This document shows, in pieces, positions 54,426 to 64,000 of a stretch of 64,000 nt of DNA. Under the pieces are notes generated by a model. The model ran no database searches. It had not been told where the DNA came from and saw only the letters and a program-made list of their open reading frames with translations. How positions within the stretch are numbered: position 1 is the first letter of the stretch; the number at the start of each line of letters is the position of its first letter. The stretch spans positions 29,076,727-29,140,726 of the forward strand of contig CM038048.1 in the NCBI GenBank assembly GCA_021397845.1. The letters run 5' to 3'. A program made the position numbers and the translations under genes. The DNA is from Areca catechu (Eukaryota > Streptophyta > Magnoliopsida > Arecales > Arecaceae).

Positions 54426-54993
54426 AAATAATTTTTTTTTAAAAAAATAATTTGGTTGATTCTCGAAAGCGAGCCAAAGAGTTTGAAATATGGGATTTTG
54501 TAATGATTAGGCTCAGGCCTAAACGGTTTCCACCGAGAACCGTTAAGAAGCTTCATGCTCGTGGGGCTGGTCCCTTTAAAGTAATTAGGAGAATGGGTCC
54601 TAATTCCTATGTGCTAGAATTACCTCCAGACTATGGAATTAGCTCGACATTCAATATCTCTGACTTAGTCTAGTATAGGGAACCTGCAAACATACCTAGC
54701 AAGCCATTTGGGCCTGACCTTTCTTTTGAGAGTGAACCTGAACCTGAGTGTCCACCTCCAAATATACTTGAGCAAGGAGAGCGGATCGAGCCTGTCTTGG
54801 ATGACCAAGCTATCACTACCCGGGGAAAAGGCTATCAACGTTACTTGGTTCGATGGCAAGGCCGACCCGAATCCGATGACTCGTGGATCACCCGGGAGGA
54901 CTTGCAGCGCATCGACCGTGATATCCTGGAGAGGTACCAAAGCTAGACTAACCCTTACACGACAGGGTCGAGTTCCTCCCACCCCGGGAGAAC
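54426..54993 (+). pseudogene. GPY/F tail and chromodomain of chromovirus C
   Basis: The frame from 54452 gives FEIWDFVMIRLRPKRFP, KLHARGAGPFKVIRRMG and STFNISDLV, then a TAG at 54671-54673 where B has GAG. It continues as the chromodomain (PVLDDQAITTRGKGYQRYLV, RWQGRPESDDSW, REDLQRID). A TAG near 54943 replaces CAG of B. Otherwise it is colinear with B, including the part running into the LTR at 54994. The AT palindrome (54425-54451) precedes it. Confidence 0.85.
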
Positions 54994-56674
54994 TTGTGTG
55001 GGCACCAAGATCCAACAGAGGCTCCTCAACCCTCTGTGGATCTCAGATTAGGGTTCCACTTCTTTGAATCTTGTAATAAGGCTTTAAGCCTCAAATTTGT
55101 AATTGTCTTTTGCTTTGAATTGAGTCTGTACTTTGACCAATCAGGTCAAATTGAGTCCTGTACTGAATCGAGTCACAAATCGAGTCCAATCTGAGTTTAT
55201 TAAAAGCATGGGTCCATTGCAAGAGTGGGTCTTAAAATTTAGTCTCCTTGGAATCAAGTCGGGAAAGAATCCAAGTCAACTCAGGGCCCACCTGTGCATC
55301 CTACATGGCGCCATGACATCTTGCCATGTGGGCAGCACACTTGGCATGCAAGGATGCCCAATGGGGAGGACCACTTCACTTGGCTCTAGCCTTTTTCCTC
55401 TACCCCTATCAAGCTCATTGCCATGCAAGGGTGGTCGGCCAAGGAGGAAGTTAATGGGAGTTGAAGTGGGGAATTCAAATCCCTTGCTTCAAGCCCTCCA
55501 ATCAAGTCTTCTTCCCAAGTTGCTTCAACCTCTTTGGAAGGGAGAGACAAGATCCTTGGGCACCTCCACCTAACACTCCCCATGTCAAGCCTTATACCAA
55601 AGAAAGGATGTGCAACAAAGGAAGGAAGAAGAACATAAGCCATGCTACAAGCCCCTCTTCATGTATTTTTCCAAAATAATGAAGATTCTTTCCAACTTCA
55701 AGGTGCCATGATCCCTCCTCCTAGCCTTGCTTCATGCCACGCCCATTCTAGGCTAGCACTTGGTCGGCCAAAGGGTGAAGAAAGTCAAAGTTTGGGCACC
55801 CATTTAAGAAAAAAAGAAGAAGAAATTTTATATTCTTGCATTTGAATTTCAAAAAGGGTCCTTGGGTGCCTATTTAAAGGACCCAATCCCTCCATTGTAA
55901 AGATTATTGATGATGAAATGAAAAGAGCTTGAGTTTTGTTTCTCCTCCAACCATTGTCTCCTAGACTAGGTTTGAGTGAAGCTTCCTTCATCCCCAGGGA
56001 TGTCGAGTGGTGTGAGGCCACCATTCCATCACCCCAGGGCGTCACAAGTCCTTCATGCTCCGGGATGTCGAGTGGTGTGAGGCCACATTCCTTCGTCCTC
56101 CGGGACGTCGCGGGGTGCGAGGCCCCAAGTTATCCCCTTCTTCGACTTCGGAATCCAGCCGGACACCAGGCTCGAAGCCCCTTCTCAACCCTCCCTTAGT
56201 TCCATTTTGACACTTCGCTCCATTTCACTAATCCCTCCTTTGCTTGCCTACAGGTCCCCCTTGGTATCACAGGCACCAGAGATGGTCTGCTTTGCCATCG
56301 CGACCACCCGACCGAAAGCCGGTGCATTCGCGGGTTCGACTGCTTGGGCATCTAGGCCGCATCCACCGAGTTGAGCGATCTCTACATCGGGCACTTCAGA
56401 CTAGTGAGGTTTGCCCCTATCTCCTAAGTAGGTATTGCATATCGAGCTTAGCCCTACCAGGATTTCTTAATCCCGGGATCCTGTTCTCTTTTTCACTATT
56501 TACGGACTTGATTTGCTAGTATAGGCTTATATTATTCAATTTTTCCTATTTCTAGTCTTTGTTTGTAATCGGGAATCAAAAACTTATAAAAACATTTAAA
56601 ACTCATCAACTATAAAAATCCATTTGCATCATAAGCATCCATACTAGCATCTCTAGCCCTACTCCCCTGCATCA
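54994..56674 (+). repeat. 3' LTR of chromovirus C
   Basis: It is 1681 bp, beginning TTGTGTGGGCACC (TG changed to TT) and ending CCCTGCATCA. It is a few percent different from 49548-51228. It is followed by the resumed third ORF of the Sirevirus. Confidence 0.93.
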
Positions 56675-56789
56675 TAAGGCTCCTACAAGAACTAGACTTA
56701 GAGATCTTAGGAACAAACCCTTGAAAACTAACGTCTCTTCTACTATCTTAGAAATAGGTTCTTCCTTTAGTGAGGAAGAAGATGATTAG
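56675..56789 (+). pseudogene. Third ORF of the Sirevirus, C-terminal piece
   Basis: The frame AAG at 56676 to TAG at 56787-56789 encodes KAPTRTRLRDLRNKPLK and ends SFSEEEDD. Its position, immediately after the chromovirus pair, and its length fit the end of the envelope-like ORF broken at 47640. Confidence 0.6.
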
Positions 56790-57636
56790 ATGTTGTTTGA
56801 TCTTGTTTGTTGTATCTTTTGTATGTTGTTTTTAATGGTTGTAGATTTTTGTATCAAAAACCTGCTTATATATATATGTGTATGCACTTTGCTTCAATGT
56901 CATTCTATTTTTTTTACTTTTCTATGATGCATACAGCTTGGACTCAACAGGAAATATCAAACAATTGCCATTGAAAAGGAAAGGAAAATATTAATAAGAA
57001 TATCAAAATTATAAAGAGAAGGTGAAATTATCTCAAATCATGTTAATATTCTTATTCTATTTCAAAAATCATTGAATGCTTAAAGAACCTTTTTGTTGAT
57101 GACAAAAAGGGGGAGTAATGTTTGTGTTGTGCATGGAAAATTCAAAACTTCATGAAAATATGCAAGTCAGGGGAAGAAATTATTTATGCATGGAAGATAA
57201 TTAATGAATTTTAGTTTTGAGCTCTGATACATTTTAATACTAATGATAGCTCTCATACATTTTAATGCTAAATTCATGAAAATTAATTTGCTTTGATACA
57301 TTTTAATGCTCAATTAGCTCTGATACTTTCTTGATGTTAAATTAATGGAAATTAATTGTTTTTGATACTTATTTTGCTCTAATATACTTTGATACTTAAT
57401 TGCCTCCAATTCTTAAGTTTTTGATGATAAATATTTGCTCTAATATATTTTGACAAATATTGACTCTGATACAAAATGTCCTGATACTTATTGATACATT
57501 CTGATACACTCTTGATACATGTTAAATCAATTTAAATCATATATACAAGTCACTTTGATACTTTAAATGTTCATATATACTTAACTGTAAAGTTTTTCCA
57601 TGCCCAGTGTTTTGTCATCATCAAAAAGGGGGAGAT
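56790..57636 (+). promoter_or_regulatory. Sirevirus 3' non-coding region with two polypurine tracts and repeats
   Basis: AAAAAGGGGGAG occurs at 57104-57115 and again at 57623-57634, the latter abutting the 3' LTR as the working PPT. Between them (57219-57530) a GCTCTGATACATTTTAATGC motif recurs in about ten degenerate forms. A TA microsatellite lies at 56867-56881. No gene is seen. Confidence 0.8.
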
Positions 57637-59113
57637 TGTTGATCCCTGGAATGATTTTGATGATAGCAAAATATTGGAGCATGCATTTGTTACTAACACT
57701 TTTGAATATTTAAGAAGTTTTTGTAGGATGTTTCAAAAAAACAATCATTCTACCTACATTATTTATCTGTGTAGTAAATCAATGTAATATTGAAAAGTGG
57801 TCAAATATTAAAAAGCCCTAAATAAATTAAGTGTACATTCTTGTAAAGAGGGCAATTTTAAATAATCTTTATGTTTAAATTACTTATATTAGGACTAGAA
57901 GAAGTTTGAAAGTCCTTGGAAGCTTTTGGAAGAAGTTTGGACACTTTTGGACTTAAGTCTCTCGAGCCGACTCAAGCAAGAGAGCTGACTCATTGTTTTG
58001 GCATGGCACAAAGGTTTCTGGCATGCAGACATCTGAGCCGACTTGAAGGAACCTAAGCCGACTCATCTAGAGTATCAAATGTTCAACTTTTTAAAGTTAG
58101 ACAACTGAGCCAACTCATTTGCAACCGAGTCGACTCTTCTAGAGTGTAGAAAAACCAATTTTAAGAAAACCAGTCAGGCAAGCCAACTCGATTAAGAAGA
58201 GCCAACTCGACTAGAGTGCACTTTTAGCAGAACTAGGAATCCGAGTCGACTCGACCCAACTGAGCTGACTCGAATCCCTATTTTAGGTGCATAACGGCTA
58301 GTTCTAGAATCAATTTTTTGAATCTAAAAAGTACTCCAATAGTCATATTTCAATTCCTAAGGCTCTACAACGATCTTGTCTACCTAGAATTAGTTCAAGA
58401 GACTATAAATAAGGGATTTAAACAAGTTTAAAAGAACTTTTTAAAAAAATGAATGAACTTTTGAGAGAAGAACATTAAACATCCAAGAGAGCATTCAAAA
58501 AAGCACTCAAGTCTTCACCTACTTCCCATCAGCTACTAGAGTCATTTATTGAAGAAGTTTGAAAGCCTTGAAGAGCATTATAGGAGTAATCAAGATGGCC
58601 TCTCAAAGGGCATCAACTGCAATGACCCGATAATGTTTGGTTTGTCACTAGTGTTGCTCTATTTTTAACTCTTTATTTGAGTTGTTCCAAGTACAGCAGG
58701 GGCTGTAACTTGGAGATTGTTTTAGGTTTTTGGTAAGCCTTTGAAAACCATGTTTGGATTGTTAGTGAGCCTAGAAAAACTAACATTGTATTGGGTTCTT
58801 GGTGATCCTGATGTAAAACCAAGATTGGGTTTTGGTTTGTGAGCCTAATATAAAACAAACCAGCTGTATTCCAAAGTGAATATAGTAAAAATCTCAAGTG
58901 GTATCTTGGATAGTAGACGTAGGAGCTAGGTTGCACCAAATCACTATAAATTGCTGGTGTTTGTGCTTGTGGTTATTGTGTTCTTTACTTGCTTCCGCTA
59001 TTTATACTTAAATCACATCATTCACCATACTAAGCTTTTAAAAGAGCATATATTTATAAAAAATCTTAAATATCTAATTCACCCCCCCTCTTGGGTAAGC
59101 CACCTAGGCAACA
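57637..59113 (+). repeat. 3' LTR of the Sirevirus
   Basis: It is 1477 bp, from TGTTGATCCCTGG to CCTAGGCAACA, followed by GTTAG (59114-59118). TATAAATA lies at 58404-58411. It carries the same cluster of GAGCCGACTC-like motifs (about 57960-58275). Confidence 0.93.
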
Positions 59114-59118
59114 GTTAG

Positions 59119-59458
59119 AAACATAAATTGGTCAATTAGCAGCAAATCTGGATAGAAGGGAAGGAGGTAAATTGCCATCTCAACCTGAGAGCAACCCGAG
59201 AGGACAATTTATAGCTGAAAGCTCTAATATCCTAGAAATCTTTCTGAACATACCAAATCAGTCATGACTCTCAGGATGGAAAGGTCATCGAGCAAACTAG
59301 CAGAACCAATAAGAACCACCCCACACCTCCAACCCAACCTAAATCAAAACCACCTAAGGACAAGGAGGATCTAAAAAAAGAAGACAAACTAATTGCACTA
59401 GAACCATCCTAGTTGCCCAAAGTACATTCATAGATAACCTAAAAGTCCCTATTCCTAC
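59119..59458 (+). pseudogene. Gag of Athila-like E, second part
   Basis: IGQLAANLDRREGGKLPSQP and ESNPRGQFIAES continue the gag frame broken at 39991. Stops follow, and FIDNLKVPIPT (to about 59450) leads into the protease-proximal region, itself interrupted by a hAT MITE. Confidence 0.8.
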
Positions 59459-60071
59459 TAGGGATATAAATGGGTCAGGTCAGACCGAGTCATGAGTGAT
59501 CCCGATCTGATCAGGTTCTTTGATCGAGTTCTAATATTAGACCTAGACCCAATCCACTAGAAAATCGAGTCGAGCCGGGTCAGGTCCACTATCAGAATTT
59601 TTAACCTAACAGGTCATTTGGATTGGATCGGGTCTATAAATAATCCAATTCTAATCTAAAAAAATTAGATCTAAATATGATCCGGATAAAATATATATAA
59701 CTATTTTTAATTATTACATAGCTAACTATTATTAACCATAAAATAAATAACAAATAATATCATTTTCAAAATATATTAAGATATAAAAATAATTATAACT
59801 TTATCTTTATGTTAAAAATATGTTCCATACAAGTTTTAAATTATAATTTAAAGGTCCAAATAGATATGATCTTAATAGTATTGGTATGTTCAAGTCAAGT
59901 CGGGTCAGGTCGGATCCAAATTTAGTAAACCCAGACTCAACCCGAAAAATAGAATGGGTCTAATTTTAGGACCTGACTCAGATCCATGGATCTCTAAAAA
60001 TGGATTGGATCGGATCTAAATGGATCAGGTCGGGTCAGGTCAAGGGTCAACCCGACCCATTTATAACCTTA
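59459..60071. mobile_element. hAT-type MITE, 613 bp
   Basis: The ends are inverted repeats: TAGGGATATAAATGGGTC on the left and, reverse-complemented, TAAGGTTATAAATGGGTC on the right (16 of 18 identical). An 8-bp target duplication ATTCCTAC (59451-59458) / ATTCTTGC (60072-60079) matches at 6 of 8 positions, both differences being transitions. Subterminal GGGTCAGGTC-type motifs repeat near both ends. The centre is AT-rich and non-coding. The 8-bp TSD and TAGGG end fit hAT; the transposase would come from elsewhere. Confidence 0.85.
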
Positions 60072-60079
60072 ATTCTTGC

Positions 60080-60720
60080 TGAGAAGAAGAAAGGAGGACT
60101 CGAGGAGATACTAAAATTATTTAAGCAAGCTTGAATTAATCTCCCCGTCTTGGATGCAATCAAATAGGTTCTGGCATATGCTAAATTTTTGAAAGATTTG
60201 TGCACCCAAAAATATAAATCTAGATCATAAATCCCAAAGAAAGTATGCCTTACTGAACATGCTAGTTCTGTCTTCTAGCACACCACCCCTCTGAAACTCA
60301 TGGATCCAGGAGCTTCCATTATTTCTTGTGTCATAGAAAACTTCCACGTTGAAAAAGCTCTCTAGGGCCAATGTGAACCTTCAACCTAGTTCGGTGTATG
60401 AACTCTTTGGACTGGAAGAATTAAAATCTACTTTGATCACCTTACAATTAACCGATAGATCAATTAAGGTACCATATATGATGCTTAAGGACATCTTAGT
60501 CAAGGTAGTGAGTTTTATTTTATAGTTGACTTCTTGGTCCTTAATATAGAATCGATTAGTAACCCAAGACACATTCCCATTATCCTAGGCTAACGCTTCC
60601 TAGCTACAACAAATGCATGCATCAATTGTAGGACAGGAGCCATGGACGTGTCATTTGGGAATAAAATGTTGAGGTTGAATATATTAATGCAATCACTAGA
60701 TCTTAAAGTGATGGGTTTGA
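60080..60720 (+). pseudogene. Protease region of Athila-like E
   Basis: Landmarks are AEKKKGGLEEILKLFKQA, YAKFLKDLCTQKYKSRS, IPKKVCLTEHASS and MDPGASIISCVIENFHVEKAL. Then come SSVYELFGLEELKSTLITLQ in another frame, YFIVDFLVLNIESISNPRHI and PIILG, FLATTNACINCRTGAMDVSF and LRLNIFNAI. This is the gag-protease junction and aspartic protease of Athila elements. The active-site segment near 60360-60385 is destroyed by stops and frame changes. Confidence 0.85.
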
Positions 60721-62567
60721 TGAAGTAAATGTGCTAGAAAAACTTGTAGAAGAAACCACCCCTAACAACCCACACAAGACCTTCATAAGCCTGTTTAGCC
60801 TATTCTGATATGGATAATTTTAACATAGATGGGTATATGGATGAAGTGAATGCACTATTAGAACCACCTAGTTCCACTCCTCCATGGACCTTGAAATATG
60901 AGTAGATGGCCCATCCCTTTGATACACCAATGGCTTCCTCATTAGAGACCTCACCACACTATAACAAGAGCCACTCCTAGTCAAGGTAAATGATTCACTC
61001 TTCAAACATGATGCAATCCTTGACTAAGAAACCCAACTTATAGGTTTACCAAATGAATCCAAAAAAACTATTGAAGAGACAATCTCTGATCCACCAATAG
61101 ACTGCCTAACTAAATTGTCACTTCCAAAACCAAGTAAGGCAGTCTTTGAGTATGATAGCCCTACAACTTTACTGGGGACCCATCCTGCAAACATCTAAAC
61201 TACACTGAAATAGATAACATGGAGAAGCTGAGTGACCTTTTAGATCCACCTTGGAAACCAAAGTTTGAGCAATTTGTTGCACCCTCCAATCTTTACCTGA
61301 CCTTGTTACTAAAACTAACATCTACTCTACACACCAAGCCTCCTCCTGGTGCATACTATCAGGAGCTACATCTTGTAGACATGCATAAAAGAAATCCTGT
61401 ATGGAACATTACTGACTAGACTTCATCCAACCATCCACCATTGGTAGGTATACCTAATAATTTAGTGGATGTATCAACTAGTATAATTTAAAAGATTTAC
61501 TAAATTTAAAAGATCCACTAAGTTTGGCTAAAGATGTTAAACTTAGTACTGGTTGGGAGGCAACCCAATAATCTCATTTTCTATTTAGTGTAATTATAAG
61601 AACTTAGGTGGAAGAACAAAAGCCCACTACTTCATGATGCCCTCTTCAACCCCCGAAGTACACTCACCTTTTCTCTTATATGGTTATTTTTTCTCCTACT
61701 CCATTGAGGACAATGTTAATTAAGTTATGGGGAAGAATAACTAATCTAATTGAGTCCTCAAGTATGACCAGAAGTAATTAGTTTTGTATCCAAATCTTTT
61801 CTTGATTTGAAGTTAATTAGGCATCCTAATCAATGATTAATTAACAACCAAGATAGTTTTAGAGATACTAAGGGGCAAATTACTAAGAAAACCCAACAAA
61901 TGGTAGGGTATTAATCAAATTTAATTTTAGGAATGATTCTAGAACTCTCTTCTGATCTCAATAAAGAATCTACTTCTTAAGAGTATAAGTGAAACTGTTG
62001 AGATATACAAAAGTCCTTTATACCAAAAAAAGAGAAAAAAACTATTAGAGAGTCAATATGATCTCATAGCTCTTCTTGAACTCTTATAGAGTAACCAGGC
62101 CCCTTTGTCTAAGTATTGTGGTTCACATCAAAAGATAAGATGGTCAAGAAATCTGTTAAGCAATAGTACCTTACTGAGTAACCGGGCCCCTTCGCCTAAG
62201 TAAGCATTAGATTCGTATCAAAAGGTGAGGATGCTAATACTTAAAAGGTTAAGACATTGCACTAGACTTTTTTAAAAAAAAAAAAAAAAAAGAAAAGGAC
62301 TAAAGTGTAAAAGGATAACAAATCTAACTCAATCAAGTTAAAGGATTTAAAGAGTAAGTTGAGCGGAATAGTAAGGATGACTTCTAAAGATTTCTATGAT
62401 CAACACTCAATCACTAATTCGGTTGACTCAGTGATTTGATGAAGTACCTCTTTAATGATTTAGCTGGGTATCAGCTACCTTTAGGACTGCCTAAGTCAAC
62501 TTTTAATTCAAGGATGAGTTTATATACATAGCCAATTTATCTACTTTTCTCGAGGATAAGCAAAGTT
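60721..62567 (+). other. 3' region of E without recognisable RT or integrase
   Basis: A few open pieces occur (for example 61219-61419, 66 codons, KLSDLLDPPWKPKFEQF), without known motifs. From about 61560 it is non-coding: ACTCCATTGAGGACAATG (about 61699) and two copies of GAGTAACCRGGCCCCTTYG (62091 and 62179) followed by related sequence, a pattern seen in Athila 3' regions. A poly-A run is at 62272-62291. The usual 3-4 kb of pol is absent. Confidence 0.65.
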
Positions 62568-62581
62568 CAAGTTGGGGGATG
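62568..62581 (+). other. Polypurine tract of E
   Basis: AAGTTGGGGGATG directly precedes the TGATGACTAC start of the 3' LTR; the form is typical of Athila elements. Confidence 0.8.
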
Positions 62582-63059
62582 TGATGACTACATTTTACAT
62601 AAATATAAAAGTATTAATTTAATAATTAAATTATATTTATTTATCTAAAATTAATATTTTTATATATTTTTTATAGGAAAGGATAGTACCAACATGAAGA
62701 GCTTGATTTGTGGGTTCAAATGAAACAAGTTTGAAGTGAATCGGACATGAAATAAGCCTAGAATTGATTTTTGAAGATTTAACTTAGAATTTCATGGTTA
62801 TTGAAGCAACCGGTCCACCATGGACTGGCTGAATGGTCTATAGAAACTCCAGCGGTCCACGAGCAGCCATTGAAGTTGGTCCACGGTGCAGAGCCATAGA
62901 CCAAAGGAAGATTTTGGCCACTTCATCAGATTTCCTTACTGTCAGCAATGCCCTCCTACAGAGCTCATCATCGACCATCCTTTTCATCCCACGATGAGGC
63001 AATGCATGGAAGTCCATGGCCATGAAAGGGGAAAATGAATGGAAACCATGAAGATGATG
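62582..63059 (+). repeat. 3' LTR of Athila-like E, first 478 bp
   Basis: It matches the first about 480 bp of 35936-37635, including the AAAAGTATTAATTTAATAAT block and the GTCCACCATGGAC block. It is cut at 63060 by chromovirus LTR F; the rest lies beyond the window. Confidence 0.88.
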
Positions 63060-64000
63060 TGGTGGGGACACCAGAGGCAGCAAAATAAGACAGAGGCTTT
63101 TCAACCCTCTGTGGATTACTTAGTCACATTCAAGTCTATTTGTAATAAAGTTTAGTTCATCTAAGTTATTTTTTTTATTTTTTACTTGAGTCCTGTACTA
63201 GTCAGCTCATGTTAAGCTAGTTATTTTCCGGAGATCAGTACATGTAATGGCTCATACAAGTAAAGACCAAGCCAATCCAAATGAAGACCAACCCAACTAA
63301 AGCTATGAGGAACATGGAAAGCCTAGGAGAAGAAATCAGAAGCCCGGGAGACAAGCCCGAAGCCCTGAAGCCCTGAAGCCCTGAAACATAGCCTGAAGCA
63401 AAGTAGGCCAGCCCAAGCCCAGGAGGGGAGATAAGTGGTGCCAAGACTTTATTCTTACCACCCTTGGTCGGCCACTAGGGTCACCTCCCTTGGCCGACCA
63501 AGGCAAGAGGAGGGAGAGAGCTTTTAGGGATTCTTTCTACCTATTTTTTCTTTATTTTCTAGCTAGAGTTGGATGGGGATTAAAACTCTTATGTAATTTC
63601 TTTTTTTAACCTTACTTGGGAGCCAAGTCTAGGAGTCTATTTAAAGGGCCCTAGTCTCTTGTATGAAGAACCAATGTTTGATATGATTTAATATTTGATA
63701 CTCCAATTGCTGTGTGCTACCTTGCTATGTGCTTGAAGGGATTCTGTGTGAGCCCTTCCTCTTCTCGGTGTCCTGCGACTGCTTCCTGCCGCCATCCTAC
63801 TCTCCAAAACCCTAGCTGCCCACTCCAATCAACAACTTCTCGTTATTTTCCCTTTCTTCTTCCATACTATTTTTTCTAACCCTTGGAAGGTCGTTTGCAG
63901 GTCTCTCAACTCTGACAAATCCAACGACTCCAGCTAGGCCACAATCGGACCACCGAGCAGAAAGCCAGGTATCCGTGGGTCTCTAGCTTTGTTTTCCATG
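63060..64000 (+). mobile_element. Chromovirus F, LTR cut by the window edge
   Basis: It starts TGGTGGGGACACCAG and reads through a coding-like tail (KIRQRLFNPLWIT, then a stop) homologous to the chromodomain tails at the LTR starts of A, B and C. It then has a TAATAAAGTTTAG block and TATTTAAA at 63638-63645 as in the B/C LTR. The left flank TGATG (63055-63059) may be its target duplication. Whether it is a 5' LTR or a solo LTR cannot be seen. Confidence 0.8.

Larger units (their letters stand above)
49548..56674 (+). mobile_element. Chromovirus C, 7.13 kb, non-autonomous
   Basis: Two LTRs of 1681 bp each flank a 3765-bp interior with PBS, leader, gag, zinc knuckle, protease, linker, unknown segment, GPY/F and chromodomain. 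RT, RNase H and integrase core are missing, as in A and B. The bases flanking the LTRs are different (AGAAC and TAAGG), so C was not inserted alone; it is the right unit of a B-LTR-C-LTR tandem lying in the third ORF of the Sirevirus. Confidence 0.92.
39997..59113 (+). mobile_element. Sirevirus-type copia element with envelope-like ORF, carrying chromoviruses B/C
   Basis: The LTRs are 1471 and 1477 bp with a 5-bp TSD. It contains a Met-tRNA PBS, gag, protease, integrase, RT, RNase H, and a third ORF after pol. Two identical AAAAAGGGGGAG tracts precede the 3' LTR, a known Sirevirus hallmark. The third ORF is cut at 47640 by chromoviruses B/C and resumes at 56675. LTR differences are more numerous than in A, so this insertion is older. 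It lies in gag of E. Confidence 0.93.
35936..64000 (+). mobile_element. Athila-like element E (gag-protease only), right end outside window
   Basis: The 5' LTR is 35936-37635 and the start of the 3' LTR is 62582-63059, both beginning TGATGACTACAT. The interior comprises 37636-39991 and 59119-62581, with a Sirevirus (39997-59113) and a hAT MITE (59459-60071) inside. Gag and protease of the Athila lineage are recognisable; no RT, RNase H or integrase motif was found between the protease and the PPT, so E resembles gag-only non-autonomous elements (TR-GAG type). Its 3' LTR is interrupted by chromovirus LTR F at 63060. It sits in the Tat 3' region. Confidence 0.8.

Noticed and set aside
56867..56881. 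TA-rich microsatellite as an origin or promoter
   Set aside because: A simple (TA)n-type repeat without other signals.

Overview
This window looks like nuclear DNA of a flowering plant, probably a large-genome monocot; a palm-like source is only an impression and was not tested. I found no host gene, tRNA, rRNA or CRISPR. Almost all of the 64 kb is LTR retrotransposons nested inside one another, plus one small hAT-type DNA element. Elements were delimited from TG...CA ends, 5-bp target-site duplications (TSDs), primer-binding sites (PBS), polypurine tracts (PPT) and decayed protein motifs.

Nesting. The outermost layer is a Ty1/copia relic (699-1168). It holds an antisense chromovirus LTR (1-698) and a Ty3/gypsy Tat-lineage element that starts at about 1169 and runs off the right edge. 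The Tat element carries gag, split protease, RT, RNase H, integrase and two satellite-like arrays (39-bp and 57-bp units). It was hit three times. (i) A copia solo LTR (4423-5209 + 12295-13497) split the protease and itself received chromovirus A (5210-12289, TSD TACTC). (ii) Copia element D (21890-35766, TSD CATCC) entered the 3' region and contains a minus-strand short LTR element with three LTRs (25173-28843, TSD CTGTC). (iii) Athila-like element E (35936 to beyond the window) contains a Sirevirus (39997-59113, TSD GTTAG), a hAT MITE (59459-60071) and, in its 3' LTR, another chromovirus LTR F (63060 onward). The Sirevirus envelope-like third ORF is split by chromoviruses B and C, which share an LTR (47640-56674).

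Functional picture. The autonomous-type elements (Tat, D, Sirevirus) have gag-pol broken by stops and frameshifts, many of the C-to-T / G-to-A type. Chromoviruses A, B and C form a 7.1-kb non-autonomous family: gag (with zinc knuckle and protease in B/C) and the integrase C-terminal GPY/F plus chromodomain tail are kept, but RT, RNase H and the integrase core are missing. Their place is taken by a shared segment of about 85 codons of unknown origin. E also seems to keep only gag and protease. These would need proteins from autonomous relatives.

The most unusual signals are: the shared segment replacing pol in A/B/C; a 5' leader module with a covarying hairpin at nearly the same distance (about 640-710 nt) from the PBS in elements of three lineages (chromovirus A and C, Athila-like E, copia D); a duplicated PBS captured inside the LTR of A; and the TSD-bounded three-LTR short element.
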